64,000 nucleotides of DNA from Acinetobacter gyllenbergii CIP 110306 = MTCC 11365 (GTDB taxonomy: Bacteria > Pseudomonadota > Gammaproteobacteria > Pseudomonadales > Moraxellaceae). Of the stretch, positions 52,507 to 61,616 are shown piece after piece. The stretch's first letter is position 1. The number at the start of each line of letters is the position of its first letter. The translations under genes were made by a program, and so were the position numbers. The notes under the pieces are model-generated. The model worked only from the letters and a program-made list of their open reading frames with translations. It did no database searches and had not been told where the DNA came from. The stretch is from NCBI RefSeq assembly GCF_000413855.1, contig NZ_ATGG01000003.1, forward strand, positions 35,818 through 99,817, read 5' to 3'.

Positions 52507-54703
52507 CAGGGTGCTGAATTTTCCAAGCACGGTGAATTTTTTGATTACGTTTAAAATCTAGACCAATAGTTTCAGAGGTGATTTCTTCGACTTGATACAT
52601 CGCCTCGATTTCTTCGTCTAATTCAAAGCCTCGATAGTTATTTGAGAAGTACAAGGTCCCATCACTGGTTAAACGATTCATTGCACGTTTGAGTAGGGAA
52701 ACATGGTCGCGTTGTACATCAAAAGTTCCATAGAACTTTTTCGAATTCGAGAAAGTCGGTGGATCAATGAAGATCAAGTCATATTGTTCATGACCTTCTT
52801 TTAGCCATTCAAAACAATCGCTGGCAAAGAACATATGTTGTTCATCAGCATGGTCTACAGTCAAACCATTGAGGACAAAGTTCTCTTTAGACCAACTCAA
52901 ATAGGTATTGGATAGATCTACACTGGTGGTACTTGCTGCACCACCAAGCGCGGCATGTAGACTTGCAGTTGAAGTATAGCTGTAAAGATTAAGGAAGTGT
53001 TTGCCGCGCGCTTCTTTGGCAATTCTTAAGCGCATCTGACGGTGATCCAAGAATAAACCGGTATCTAAATAATCAGTTAAATTCACCAAGATACGTGCTT
53101 TGCCTTCCTGAACGATAAAACGTTTAGACGCTGTACTTTGTTTGGTGTACTGGTTTGCACCCGCTTGTTTTGCACGCGTTTTAATAAAGATGGCATCACG
53201 ACCTAAACCGGTCACAGCACGAATCGCTGCAAGTGCTAAGTTAAAGCGTTTTTTTGCTTTTTCTGGATCAATGGTTTTTGGTGGTGCGTATTCTTGAACA
53301 TGCAAACGATCTCCATATAAATCGACTGCAACGTTAAAGTCTGGTAAGTCTGCATCATATAAACGTAGGCAGAATACATTCTCTTTCACCGCCCATTTTT
53401 TCAATGTTTGCATATTTTTTTGCAAACGATTGGTAAAGTCTTCGGCACCTTCAATTTTCTCAAATTGTTGTGGTTGCCAAGTCGCAAGGAAAGGTTGTGT
53501 CACTGTCGCAGGCTTGACTGTTCCAAAGCGGGTGTAAATTGGCAGTTTGCCATTCATCAAACGTAAGGTTTGCGGATCATTAAATGCCAGTACGTCTGCT
53601 TGCTCAATTTGCGCGGCAATAATCGCAGCACGTTGATTTGGGAAATGTTTTTGCAATAAAGCAGATAGGCCAAGATATAAAGAACGGTTCGATGCTTTAT
53701 CGCCCAAGCGTTCGCCATACGGTGGGTTGGTCACGATAAAGGCCTTTTTACCTTCAGCATGAAAATCATCCCAATCTGCCAGCGTACGTTCTTCAATTTG
53801 AATTTGATCGAGTAACTTTTCAAAACCCGCAGCAATAATGTTTTGGCGCGTTGCTTTGACTGCTTCCCAGTCAGCATCGTAAGCATAAAACTTAGGCAGG
53901 GGTTGTTCTAATGCTTTTTCATGACGTTCTGCGGCTTCGGCTTTGAGGGACAACCACAGTTCACGATCATGACCATGCCAGCCATTGAAGCCAAAGCGGC
54001 GCACTAAACCGGGTGCACGATCAGTTAAAATCAATAAAGATTCGATAATGAATGTGCCTGAACCACACATTGGGTCAAGAATAATATCGGGCTGATATTG
54101 CGCCAGTTGTGCTTTTTGTAGAATCGCCGCTGCCAAGTTTTCTTTAATCGGTGCATCGGTCATAAAACGACGGTAACCGCGTTTATGCAAAGAATCACCT
54201 GATAAGTCTAAGCAATAAGTATGTTCTATTTTACCTGCTAACACATAAAGCGTGATCTCAGGTTGTTTAATATCAATGCTTGGGCGTTTGCCAACGGCTT
54301 CCATAAAGGAATCGACCACGCCATCTTTTACGCGTAAGGTTGCAAATTGCGTATTAACCTTAATTTCACGTTCCACATGTAAGCGGACTGCAAAGGTACT
54401 TTGTGGTGCAAAAATCAGTGACCAGTCAAAGCTAATCGCGCCTTCATAGAGCTCTTCTGCTACGTCACGTGCGTCATGGGTATGTTCAAGTTCATGCGTA
54501 TGAATTGGTAATAATACCCGAGAGGCTAAACGAGACCACATACAAACCCGATATGCATTTTCGAGCGTGCCTTTAAAAACCAAACGCCCTGCAAAACGTT
54601 GGATATTTTGAATGCCTAAATCTTCAAGCTCTTGTTGTAATAAGGTTTCAAGCCCGTCCGCACAGGTGACCCAATAGTCTGTTAGACGTGGTTTAGCGTT
54701 CAT
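52499..54703 (-). CDS. rlmL: RlmKL, bifunctional 23S rRNA methyltransferase
   Basis: A 734-residue fusion of two rRNA methyltransferases that make m2G2445 (RlmL part) and m7G2069 (RlmK part) in 23S rRNA. A THUMP domain occupies about residues 45-160. The N-terminal methyltransferase follows, with ILDPMCGSGTFI and the catalytic NPPYGERLG motif. The C-terminal RlmK domain has the SAM motif NLYSYTSTASLHAALGGA and DPPTFSNSK. Length agrees with E. coli RlmKL (about 700). It is transcribed alone; the 284-base region upstream holds no gene that I can see. Identification is firm. Confidence 0.95.
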   Translation of the reverse strand: MNAKPRLTDYWVTCADGLETLLQQELEDLGIQNIQRFAGRLVFKGTLENAYRVCMWSRLASRVLLPIHTHELEHTHDARDVAEELYEGAISFDWSLIFAPQSTFAVRLHVEREIKVNTQFATLRVKDGVVDSFMEAVGKRPSIDIKQPEITLYVLAGKIEHTYCLDLSGDSLHKRGYRRFMTDAPIKENLAAAILQKAQLAQYQPDIILDPMCGSGTFIIESLLILTDRAPGLVRRFGFNGWHGHDRELWLSLKAEAAERHEKALEQPLPKFYAYDADWEAVKATRQNIIAAGFEKLLDQIQIEERTLADWDDFHAEGKKAFIVTNPPYGERLGDKASNRSLYLGLSALLQKHFPNQRAAIIAAQIEQADVLAFNDPQTLRLMNGKLPIYTRFGTVKPATVTQPFLATWQPQQFEKIEGAEDFTNRLQKNMQTLKKWAVKENVFCLRLYDADLPDFNVAVDLYGDRLHVQEYAPPKTIDPEKAKKRFNLALAAIRAVTGLGRDAIFIKTRAKQAGANQYTKQSTASKRFIVQEGKARILVNLTDYLDTGLFLDHRQMRLRIAKEARGKHFLNLYSYTSTASLHAALGGAASTTSVDLSNTYLSWSKENFVLNGLTVDHADEQHMFFASDCFEWLKEGHEQYDLIFIDPPTFSNSKKFYGTFDVQRDHVSLLKRAMNRLTSDGTLYFSNNYRGFELDEEIEAMYQVEEITSETIGLDFKRNQKIHRAWKIQHPAI

Positions 54704-54987
54704 TCAAATTTCCAAAACATTTTTAGCAATTGGCTATTTTAACTGATTTTTGTTTGTTCTGTCGGTGCATATTTGTGTGATTGTTAGCTTTATCAGCGAT
54801 TCATCGCATTTTTTGATGAATTATTCTTGGCCTGATCTGTTTTTAATGTGATGAGATTCATTATTGATGCCAAATTTATTGAATAGTTGGTACATCTTTT
54901 GCTTCTAAATTAGCAGCACATCAGTGAACTATTTGACTTAAAGCTGATGAAATTTAAGAATTTTAATTTGATGGCTGTGGGGATGTT

Positions 54988-55359
54988 ATGAAAGAAAGCA
55001 TGAAGAATGAAGTCGTGGTCAACGCCGAAGCTTTTACGATTGCAACTCAAATGTATGTCCGTTTAAGACGTGTCTGTGGTCGTGTGATCGATGTGATGTA
55101 TTTGGTCAATAATAAAGACTATGCCAAGCATATACTTGAACTTGCCTTGGCAACACAAGACCCAGAATTGGAGCGTTTTGTGCTTCGTTTAAGTCCATTG
55201 ATTGATTTATATCCAGAACCTGCGACATTGGTGAACGAAACAAAAGTTGAGGAGAAAAAGCAAGCTGTTGAAGTTTTAGAAAGCTATTCAATGGAAGTGA
55301 CCGAAGAAGAGATCTATCAAGCCCAAGTGCACCATCACTACATTGGTGCATTGAGATAG
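54988..55359 (+). CDS. Conserved hypothetical protein
   Basis: A 123-residue soluble protein of unrecognised family. It is mostly helical by composition: an N-terminal segment with a VRLRRVCGRVIDVMYLVN helix and a middle helix (YAKHILELALATQDPELERF), then a Glu/Lys-rich linker and a short acidic C-terminus. No signal peptide or membrane segment. GGGG lies 6 bases before the ATG at 54988; a second ATG at 55000 is possible. It has native-looking codon use and sits alone between rlmKL and pyrB with its own small hairpin after it, so it is likely real. No function is inferred. Confidence 0.65.
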   Translation: MKESMKNEVVVNAEAFTIATQMYVRLRRVCGRVIDVMYLVNNKDYAKHILELALATQDPELERFVLRLSPLIDLYPEPATLVNETKVEEKKQAVEVLESYSMEVTEEEIYQAQVHHHYIGALR

Positions 55360-55391
55360 ATTATAAGCCATTCAAAAATAGAGAAGGAGTA

Positions 55392-55420
55392 AAGGATGTA
55401 GCCAAGCTGTTTACATCCTT
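55392..55420 (+). terminator. Hairpin after the hypothetical gene
   Basis: AAGGATGTA and TACATCCTT form a perfect 9-bp stem with an 11-base loop, 32 bases past the stop of the hypothetical gene. The tail is ATTAGTATT rather than a T-run, so it is a weak terminator or RNA structure. Confidence 0.5.
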
Positions 55421-55575
55421 ATTAGTATTGCTTAGGCATGAGATTCGAACGCAATATTTAAAGCATAGCTGTAATCTTCGCTATACCCATTAAAAAAAAT
55501 AAGATGATGAAAAAAATCTAAAAGATTTTTACTTAAGTGCTGAAAAGTTCAACTGCGAATGAAATCCAAAGTCTG

Positions 55576-55581
55576 TATAAT
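55576..55581 (+). promoter_or_regulatory. Probable -10 element of pyrB
   Basis: A perfect TATAAT lies 29 bases before the pyrB ATG. The best -35 at 17 bases spacing (CTGCGA) is poor, so only the -10 is offered with any confidence. Confidence 0.45.
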
Positions 55582-55610
55582 GCGTTAACTTAACGTGTTA
55601 GGAATCTCTT

Positions 55611-56627
55611 ATGCACTTGGCGGCATTGCATACTTTGAGTCAGATCCAGCTCAATCAACAAGGAAATCTCAAGCACTTTTTAACTATTGAAGGTCTTTCC
55701 AAAGAAACCTTAACCAAGATTCTAGATACAGCGCAAAGCTTCTTAGATGAAAATAATAATTTGATCAATCGTCCGTTGCTTGAAGGACTGACGGTGATGA
55801 ATCTTTTCTTCGAAAACTCCACTCGTACCCGTACTACTTTTGAGGCTGCAGCAAAGCGTTTGTCTGCCAATGTCTTGAATATTGATATTGCACGTTCAAG
55901 TACCTCTAAGGGTGAAACCTTACGTGATACGCTTTGGAATTTGGAAGCCATGGCAGCGGATATCTTTGTGGTACGTCATTCATCGTCAGGTGCAGCGCAT
56001 TTTATTGCCAAAGATGTCTGTCCTAAAGTTGCGATTATTAATGCGGGTGATGGTCGTCATGCACATCCTACCCAAGCAATGCTGGATATGTTGACTATTC
56101 GCCGTGAAACCAAGAAGCCATTTGAAGACTTAACAGTGGCGATCATTGGAGATATCAAACATTCGCGTGTTGCGCGTTCGAATGTGGCAGCATTGCAAAC
56201 ATTGGGCTGCAAAGACATTCGCGTGATTGCACCTAATACCCTGTTGCCAGTCGGCTTTAATGAATATGGCGAACATGTGCGTCTGTTTAACAAAATGGAT
56301 GAAGGGGTAACAGATTGCGATGTGATTATTGCCTTACGGATTCAAAATGAACGTATTGATTCACCAGCTTTATCTTCACAAGCCGAATTCTACAAAATGT
56401 ACGGCTTAAACAAAGAGCGTTTAGCTTTGGCAAAGCCTGATTGTATCGTGATGCATCCAGGCCCAATGAACCGTGGAGTTGAAATTGACTCAAGTGTTGC
56501 CGATGGTGATCAATCTGTCATTTTGAAGCAAGTTACCAATGGGATTGCGGTTCGTATGGCAGTGTTGGCACTCGCGATGCAAGGGCAGTTACAAGAACAA
56601 GGTTTAATTGAAGCGATTGCGCTGTAA
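55611..56627 (+). CDS. pyrB: PyrB, aspartate carbamoyltransferase catalytic chain
   Basis: A 338-residue enzyme that condenses carbamoyl phosphate with aspartate, the first committed step of pyrimidine synthesis. The carbamoyl-phosphate motif STRTRTTF is present near residue 70 ([13 protein letters not shown]), followed by the SSTSKGET loop, HPTQAML and the aspartate-domain residues in ALRIQNERI. The product has about 30 more N-terminal residues than E. coli PyrB, as in pseudomonad-type class A enzymes. It is followed after 12 bases by the PyrC' gene. No pyrI regulatory subunit gene is present, consistent with the PyrB/PyrC' dodecamer known from Pseudomonas. Confidence 0.96.
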   Translation: MHLAALHTLSQIQLNQQGNLKHFLTIEGLSKETLTKILDTAQSFLDENNNLINRPLLEGLTVMNLFFENSTRTRTTFEAAAKRLSANVLNIDIARSSTSKGETLRDTLWNLEAMAADIFVVRHSSSGAAHFIAKDVCPKVAIINAGDGRHAHPTQAMLDMLTIRRETKKPFEDLTVAIIGDIKHSRVARSNVAALQTLGCKDIRVIAPNTLLPVGFNEYGEHVRLFNKMDEGVTDCDVIIALRIQNERIDSPALSSQAEFYKMYGLNKERLALAKPDCIVMHPGPMNRGVEIDSSVADGDQSVILKQVTNGIAVRMAVLALAMQGQLQEQGLIEAIAL

Positions 56628-56639
56628 GGGATAGATCAC

Positions 56640-57872
56640 ATGAGTATTGTAAAAATTGAAAATGTCCGTGTGCTCGATCCAATTCAAAAAACTGATCAAG
56701 TAAAAACGGTGTATATCGAAAATGGTAAGTTGGTTGATGCGGTTGATCAAGTCAACGAAACCATTGATGGCCAAGGCAAATGGTTAATGCCAACCATGGT
56801 TGATCTTTGTGCACGTTTACGTGAACCAGGGCAACAACAGCATGGAACCTTAAAATCCGAAGGTAAAGCAGCACGTGCCAATGGTATTTTGCATGTAATG
56901 ACACCCCCTGATTCAAAACCAATTGTTCAAGATAATGGTGCTTTAATTCATGGCTTGATCGAAAAAGCACAATTGGATGGCGGAATTTACCTGCAAATTA
57001 TTGGTGCGCAAACCCAAGGCCTCAATGGCAAACAACCTGCCAATATGGCGGGGTTGAAGAAAGGTGGATGTACGGCGGTTTCAAATGCCAATGCAAGCTT
57101 TGAAAATGATGATGTGGTGATTCGTACTCTAGAATATGCGGCAGGTTTGGGTTTGACCGTGGTGTTCTATGCCGAAGAGCCTCAAATTGCCAAAGATGGC
57201 TGTGCACACGAAGGTTTTATTGCATCTCGTCAAGGTTTACCGATGATCCCTGCGATTGCTGAAACTGTTGCAATTGCCAAATACTTGATCATGATTGAAG
57301 CAACAGGCGTGAAAGCACACTTTGGTTTACTGTCTAGTGGTGCTTCTGTTGATTTGATTCGCGCTGCAAAAGCCAAAGGTTTACCTGTAACTGCCGATGT
57401 TGCCATGCATCAGTTACATCTAACTGAGCAACTGACGGATGGCTTTAACTCGCTTGCACATGTACGCCCACCGCTACGTTCTGAGCAAGATAAAGCCTTA
57501 TTGCGTCAAGGGGTGAAAGAAGGGGTGATTGATGCAATTTGTACGCATCATGAACCACTTAGTAGCTCGGCAAAAATGGCTCCATTTGCTGAAACACAGC
57601 CAGGGATTACTGCTTTTGATACCTATGTGGGTTTAGGTGTGCAATTGATTCAAGAAGGTGTGTTTGAACCTTTGGAATGGGTGGCGAAAGTGACCTCTAT
57701 ACCAGCACAAGTCGCCAATATGACTGATCGTTGGTTGCAAGAAGCTGGTTGGGTTTTAATTGATCCAGAATTACAGTGGACTGTGTCTAAAGACAGTATC
57801 TTATCCCAAGGTAAAAATACGCCATTACTGGGTCAACAACTGACTGGTAAGGTGGTAAGCACCTTCGCATAA
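56640..57872 (+). CDS. pyrX: PyrC', catalytically inactive dihydroorotase-like subunit
   Basis: A 410-residue dihydroorotase homologue. In active enzymes the zinc motif reads DxHxHLREPG; here it is DLCARLREPG, so both metal-binding histidines are replaced by Cys and Arg. Other segments remain (GGYTAV-like GGCTAVSNANA, VTADVAMHQLHL, ICTHHEPL), so the fold is kept but the first zinc site is lost. This is the PyrC' pattern of Pseudomonas, where the dead dihydroorotase is required to assemble active aspartate carbamoyltransferase. It follows pyrB by 12 bases and is clearly co-expressed. An active pyrC must be elsewhere in the genome. Confidence 0.93.
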   Translation: MSIVKIENVRVLDPIQKTDQVKTVYIENGKLVDAVDQVNETIDGQGKWLMPTMVDLCARLREPGQQQHGTLKSEGKAARANGILHVMTPPDSKPIVQDNGALIHGLIEKAQLDGGIYLQIIGAQTQGLNGKQPANMAGLKKGGCTAVSNANASFENDDVVIRTLEYAAGLGLTVVFYAEEPQIAKDGCAHEGFIASRQGLPMIPAIAETVAIAKYLIMIEATGVKAHFGLLSSGASVDLIRAAKAKGLPVTADVAMHQLHLTEQLTDGFNSLAHVRPPLRSEQDKALLRQGVKEGVIDAICTHHEPLSSSAKMAPFAETQPGITAFDTYVGLGVQLIQEGVFEPLEWVAKVTSIPAQVANMTDRWLQEAGWVLIDPELQWTVSKDSILSQGKNTPLLGQQLTGKVVSTFA

Positions 57873-57886
57873 ATGAGATGAAAACA

Positions 57887-57916
57887 GCAGAATAAGGCGA
57901 TCAAGTCTTATTCTGC
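57887..57916 (+). terminator. Terminator of the pyrB-pyrC' operon
   Basis: GCAGAATAAG and CTTATTCTGC form a perfect 10-bp stem with a 10-base loop, followed by TTTG. The direct repeat described next begins at its last base plus one. Confidence 0.8.
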
Positions 57917-57950
57917 TTTGTAAACTGTGATGTAGATATTGTATTTAAAT
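57917..57950 (+). repeat. Direct repeat, copy 1 (leader of the truncated paralogue)
   Basis: A 34-base stretch beginning TTTGTAAACTGTGATGTA recurs at 58722-58755 with only two differences. Each copy lies 120-125 bases before one of two paralogous genes, so the promoter region was duplicated together with the coding sequence. Confidence 0.85.
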
Positions 57951-58069
57951 TTTACAAAGCCGATAAAAATTAAAAAACTAGATTAAAGTAACAATATAAA
58001 TGAGATGTGCTTTACATAAAATTATAAAAAATGAGAATTAAACAGTTTAAATAATTGGAGCTAAATCAT

Positions 58070-58642
58070 ATGGCTATTAATCCAATGGAGCTACTTAAGC
58101 AAAAGGTATCCTCTATTATTGTCAATGATCAAACTTGTTTGGTAAATGAAAAAAATGATGTTTTATCAAGATTTTACCCTATTTTTTTACATCGTTTTTT
58201 AGAAAAACCTGAATTGGTTGATCAATTAAAAGAAAAACTTACGCCCTCTATTTTTGATTTATTAGAGCAAAATGATCGTGTAAAAAATGAATTGTTGTTG
58301 AGATTAGCAGCAGGCAAAGTTGCTGTGGCTGAAGTTGAAATTACATTAAATCGGGCCATTCCTAAAAGCTTAGCTGTGCTTTCAAATGAGGTCGGAAATG
58401 ATGCGATCAGCATTATTCATTATCTCCGTGAACATAAACAGTCTATTCATGCCTTATTGCCAAACTGGTCAGATGAGGTATTGCTACATTTAAATGAGGT
58501 TCCTGAACCTGAGCCCGTATTGGAAGAAGTCATAGTACCTGCAGAAGAGCCAATAGAAAAGAAATCCTATAAATTGTTTCCTTTTTTAACTTTGATTTTT
58601 GCCAGCTTTTCTTTGCTCTTTCTTTATCATTTAAGTAAGTAA
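58070..58642 (+). CDS. Truncated paralogue of the OmpA-domain protein, C-terminally anchored
   Basis: A 190-residue protein whose first about 130 residues are clearly homologous to the protein at 58878: MAINPMELLKQKVSS versus MSINPIELLKQKVTS, and similar FYPIFL, KPEL, SIFDLL, NDRVKN and LPNW/LPAW segments. It then has an acidic Pro/Glu stretch and ends in one hydrophobic helix (LFPFLTLIFASFSLLFLYHL). The OmpA and middle domains of the larger paralogue are missing. The ATG at 58070 follows GGAG; the upstream TTG at 58055 overlaps that site. The N-terminal domain is not one I recognise. It may act as a partner or competitor of the full-length protein, or be a decaying duplicate. Confidence 0.75.
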   Translation: MAINPMELLKQKVSSIIVNDQTCLVNEKNDVLSRFYPIFLHRFLEKPELVDQLKEKLTPSIFDLLEQNDRVKNELLLRLAAGKVAVAEVEITLNRAIPKSLAVLSNEVGNDAISIIHYLREHKQSIHALLPNWSDEVLLHLNEVPEPEPVLEEVIVPAEEPIEKKSYKLFPFLTLIFASFSLLFLYHLSK

Positions 58643-58721
58643 AATCTGTCGTTTAGATGGTATTACGCTGGATCACGCTGTAATTGATTTCGTGCTAGCT
58701 AGCGTCATGGCAAACAGATGT

Positions 58722-58755
58722 TTTGTAAACTGTGATGTAAGTATTGTATTTAAAT
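58722..58755 (+). repeat. Direct repeat, copy 2 (leader of the OmpA-domain gene)
   Basis: The second copy of the 34-base repeat, 32 of 34 bases identical to 57917-57950, lies 122 bases before the OmpA-domain gene. It probably contains or abuts that gene's promoter. Confidence 0.85.
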
Positions 58756-58877
58756 GATATAAAAACGAATAAAAAATACACAAATGTTTAGAATGAAAAT
58801 GCATCAGTTTGCTTGTACTTCGCATTTTTCTTAAGCGATCTGAATATTATAAATTTAATGTGTTGGAGAGAATAACA

Positions 58878-60305
58878 ATGTCAATAAACCCAATAGAACT
58901 GTTAAAGCAGAAAGTGACTTCTGTGCTTGTGAATGGTCAAGACGGATTGGCGAACGAAAAAAGTGCGCTGTTATCTAAGTTTTACCCGATTTTTCTTTCG
59001 ATTTTAGCCGCAAAACCTGAACTGATTCAGAAACTAAAAGAGTCGATTTCACCTTCATTATTCGATTTATTTGGTCATAATGATCAAGTTAAAAATACTT
59101 TATTATCCAATCTTGCTAGCGGTCAGCTTTCCACAGCTGAAGCAGAACAAACTTTAAATCAGTCGATTCCGATCAGCCTTGCTGCTTTAACCAGTGAAGC
59201 CGGCAACGATACCCAAAGTATTGTCAATTATTTAAAACAGCATGCCGATTCAATTCGTGCTCTGTTACCAGCATGGGCGGTCGGTTTACTTGCGCCTTTA
59301 GGGCTGGTTTCAAGTGCTTCAGCCTCTGTATCAAATTTGGCAAATAATACAGCAGCAGGTGCAGCAACTAAATCACGTGCATGGTTACCGATTGTGGCGC
59401 TGATTATTTTGGCTCTTCTGGTCGCATGGCTGTGGAAGTCATGTCAACATAAACAAATGGAAGTGCCTGTAAATAATGCGGATTCTCCAGCATCACAGGT
59501 TGGTACAGTCATTGCACCAGCGAGTTTAGCATTAACCACCGATGCCAATGGTCATGTTGCACAGTGTCAGGTTATGGTGGGTGATCAAGGATTTTTGGCC
59601 AGCATTCAGGCCAAGGTCAAAGAAATTTTTTCTTCTACTCAGGATTGTATGGTAGATACTGCCGGTACGGCTGCAACACATGCAGGCAAGTTTACTGATC
59701 AAGCAGGACTTGCAGGTGTGTTGGGATTGCTTAAAGGGGTTCCAAATGTTTCCTTGGAATGGGTCGGTGATAAGATCACCTTAAAAGGTACAGATGCAGC
59801 TAAACTCAATGAGTTGCTTGGCAAGATCAAAGGATTAGTACCAAATACCGAGGTGGTTGTCGAAGCACCTGTGAGTGCTGCTGATTCTGTCAGTAATAGT
59901 CTAAATGCAGCACAAGATGCATTGGCGAGTATTGATGCCAATCAGGTTGATATTAATGCCGTGATTAAAGCTCTTAATCTACAGATTATTAATTTCTCTA
60001 CGGGATCCAACCAGATTCCAGATGAAAACAAAGCAATCTTGGATAAAGCCGCTGGCTTAATGAAAAATACCAAAGATGCAAAACTGACCGTTGCGGGTTA
60101 TACCGATTCAACAGGTAATGCCAATAGCAATAAAACGCTGTCACAAAAACGTGCACAGGCTGTGGTCGATTATTTAGTTGGTCAAGGTGTAGATGCTGCT
60201 CAACTCACAGCGGTGGGACATGGTGCTGATAACCCTGTTGCAGATAATACAACTGAGGAAGGGCGCTTTAAAAATCGTCGAATTGAGTTTTCAATTAGTC
60301 CTTAA
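58878..60305 (+). CDS. OmpA-family peptidoglycan-binding membrane protein
   Basis: A 475-residue protein in four parts. Residues 1-135 form an unrecognised helical N-terminal domain shared with the preceding gene. A single transmembrane helix lies at about 169-187 (WLPIVALIILALLVAWLW). A middle region (about 260-335) with WVGDKITLKGTD looks BON/OmpA-linker-like. An OmpA C-terminal domain (about 360-475) carries INFSTGSNQIP, GYTDSTGNANSNK and the peptidoglycan contacts in LSQKRAQAVVDYL and EEGRFKNRRIEF. GGAG lies before the ATG at 58878; a longer reading from 58809 is not needed. It probably ties the inner membrane to the cell wall with a cytoplasmic N-domain. A terminator follows. Confidence 0.85.
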   Translation: MSINPIELLKQKVTSVLVNGQDGLANEKSALLSKFYPIFLSILAAKPELIQKLKESISPSLFDLFGHNDQVKNTLLSNLASGQLSTAEAEQTLNQSIPISLAALTSEAGNDTQSIVNYLKQHADSIRALLPAWAVGLLAPLGLVSSASASVSNLANNTAAGAATKSRAWLPIVALIILALLVAWLWKSCQHKQMEVPVNNADSPASQVGTVIAPASLALTTDANGHVAQCQVMVGDQGFLASIQAKVKEIFSSTQDCMVDTAGTAATHAGKFTDQAGLAGVLGLLKGVPNVSLEWVGDKITLKGTDAAKLNELLGKIKGLVPNTEVVVEAPVSAADSVSNSLNAAQDALASIDANQVDINAVIKALNLQIINFSTGSNQIPDENKAILDKAAGLMKNTKDAKLTVAGYTDSTGNANSNKTLSQKRAQAVVDYLVGQGVDAAQLTAVGHGADNPVADNTTEEGRFKNRRIEFSISP

Positions 60306-60326
60306 TTGATGCTTTGTTGAAGTTTT

Positions 60327-60362
60327 AAAGGAGTTATTGTGAAAATAACTCCTTTTATTTTA
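60327..60362 (+). terminator. Intrinsic terminator after the OmpA-domain gene
   Basis: AAAGGAGTTATT pairs with AATAACTCCTTT across a short loop and continues into TTATTTTAATT. It lies 22 bases past the stop. Confidence 0.9.
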
Positions 60363-60486
60363 ATTGTTTATTTGAGTAAATATCATTTTAAATGACGTTG
60401 TTTAAATAAAATCAAATAAAAGACTCGAAAGTATAGATTTAAATTGAGTAGAATACGCTCGAAAAACAAGATAATAGAGTATTAAT

Positions 60487-61533
60487 ATGAATAAGTTTTT
60501 GATATTCACAACATTAACCGCAGCTGTGTTATTAACAGGATGTGATAAGTTCAAACCGAAAGATAAAGTTGAAAATACCGATGCGGCAGTCGCAGAGTGG
60601 AGCTGTACCAATCAAGATAACTTGAATAATATTCAAGCGGCACTCAAAAAAGACTATTTAAAGCAAATCGAGCGTAGCTTAAGAGAAAGTCAGTATCAGG
60701 CAGATTATGATGTTTTGGATAAAATCAATAAAGGTCTGAAATTCGAAATTAAAAATGTTCGTACATTGGATACAGCAGAAGGCGAACAAACATCAAAAAC
60801 ACAATTAAGCTGTGAAAGTCAGTTAATTGTTCAATTTCCAAAAGGCTTACAAAAGCGTGCGGAAAATGCCTATGCTGAGCAGCAGAAAAATTGTGAAGAG
60901 TGTGAAGGCGATTATAGTGCCAGTACTTTAGGTGATTATTTTGCAGATAATGAATATTCATTGACTTTAGAAGATGACAAGCTCAAAGGTAGTTTCTTCT
61001 ATGACATTACCAAGACTGATAAAGATGGTTTAGTATTCAATATCCCTGATCAAAATGCAGTGATTGATGGTGTGGTCTTTATGGCGACCAAAGCTGTGCA
61101 ATATGTAGCCTATTTAAAAGAAAACCGCCTGATTGAACAAAGCAATGAACAAGCTCAGCAGCAATATGATGCAGAAGAATCGGCTCAAATGGGCTTGGCT
61201 CAAAAAGCAATGGATATTCGCAAAAAAGAGTTGGATGCTGAAAAAGCGCAGCAGGTTGAGCGTTTAAACCAAACGTGGGACAAGTTTAGTCCAGAGCAGA
61301 AAGCGCAGTTACAGCAAGACCAGTCTGATTGGTTTGAAAAACGTGATGTTGATTGTAAAGTACTTGCTCAGAAGCATGTATCTGACATTCCAGAAAAAGA
61401 TTTGGAAACCTATCAAAAGCAATCACGCTATTGGAATGATGCGATGCGTCAACAAGACCAAGATATGCAGTACACCAAGTGTTTCACCCAACGTACCATT
61501 GAGCGCATTGTTTATCTCAATAATGTCAATTAA
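60487..61533 (+). CDS. Hypothetical lipoprotein with LprI-like (DUF1311) C-terminal domain
   Basis: A 348-residue lipoprotein: the signal peptide ends in the lipobox LLTGC (Cys at about residue 19). The C-terminal 90 residues resemble the lysozyme-inhibitor LprI/DUF1311 domain. They contain LNQTWDKFSPEQKAQLQQDQ, then WFEKRDVDCKV and a second Cys in YTKCFTQRTIERI, matching the family's Q-x-W-x-x-x-R-D-x-x-C and C-x-x-x-x-T-x-x-R pattern. The middle domain (about 30-230), with a CEECEG pair, is unrecognised. A role in binding lysozyme or another cell-wall hydrolase is possible. It is monocistronic with a strong terminator. Confidence 0.75.
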   Translation: MNKFLIFTTLTAAVLLTGCDKFKPKDKVENTDAAVAEWSCTNQDNLNNIQAALKKDYLKQIERSLRESQYQADYDVLDKINKGLKFEIKNVRTLDTAEGEQTSKTQLSCESQLIVQFPKGLQKRAENAYAEQQKNCEECEGDYSASTLGDYFADNEYSLTLEDDKLKGSFFYDITKTDKDGLVFNIPDQNAVIDGVVFMATKAVQYVAYLKENRLIEQSNEQAQQQYDAEESAQMGLAQKAMDIRKKELDAEKAQQVERLNQTWDKFSPEQKAQLQQDQSDWFEKRDVDCKVLAQKHVSDIPEKDLETYQKQSRYWNDAMRQQDQDMQYTKCFTQRTIERIVYLNNVN

Positions 61534-61548
61534 ATAAGCAACAACTAG

Positions 61549-61578
61549 AAGGACGAATTGATTCGTCCTTTTTTTATT
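61549..61578 (+). terminator. Intrinsic terminator after the LprI-like gene
   Basis: AAGGACGAAT, TG, ATTCGTCCTT forms a 10-bp stem with a 2-base loop and runs into TTTTTATT, 15 bases past the stop. Confidence 0.93.
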
Positions 61579-61616
61579 GGCATGCTTAGCACAGCGATGG
61601 TTTTAAGATAAATATT

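Noticed and set aside
55430..55455. tRNA T-loop-like sequence on the minus strand (GTTCGAATC)
   Set aside because: No acceptor stem, D-arm or anticodon arm could be built around it, and it is not at the end of a tRNA-sized unit.
58643..58721. CTAGCTAG and ACGCT/AGCGT palindromes between the duplicated genes as a mobile-element end
   Set aside because: Short palindromes only; no transposase, target-site duplication or matching partner end was found.
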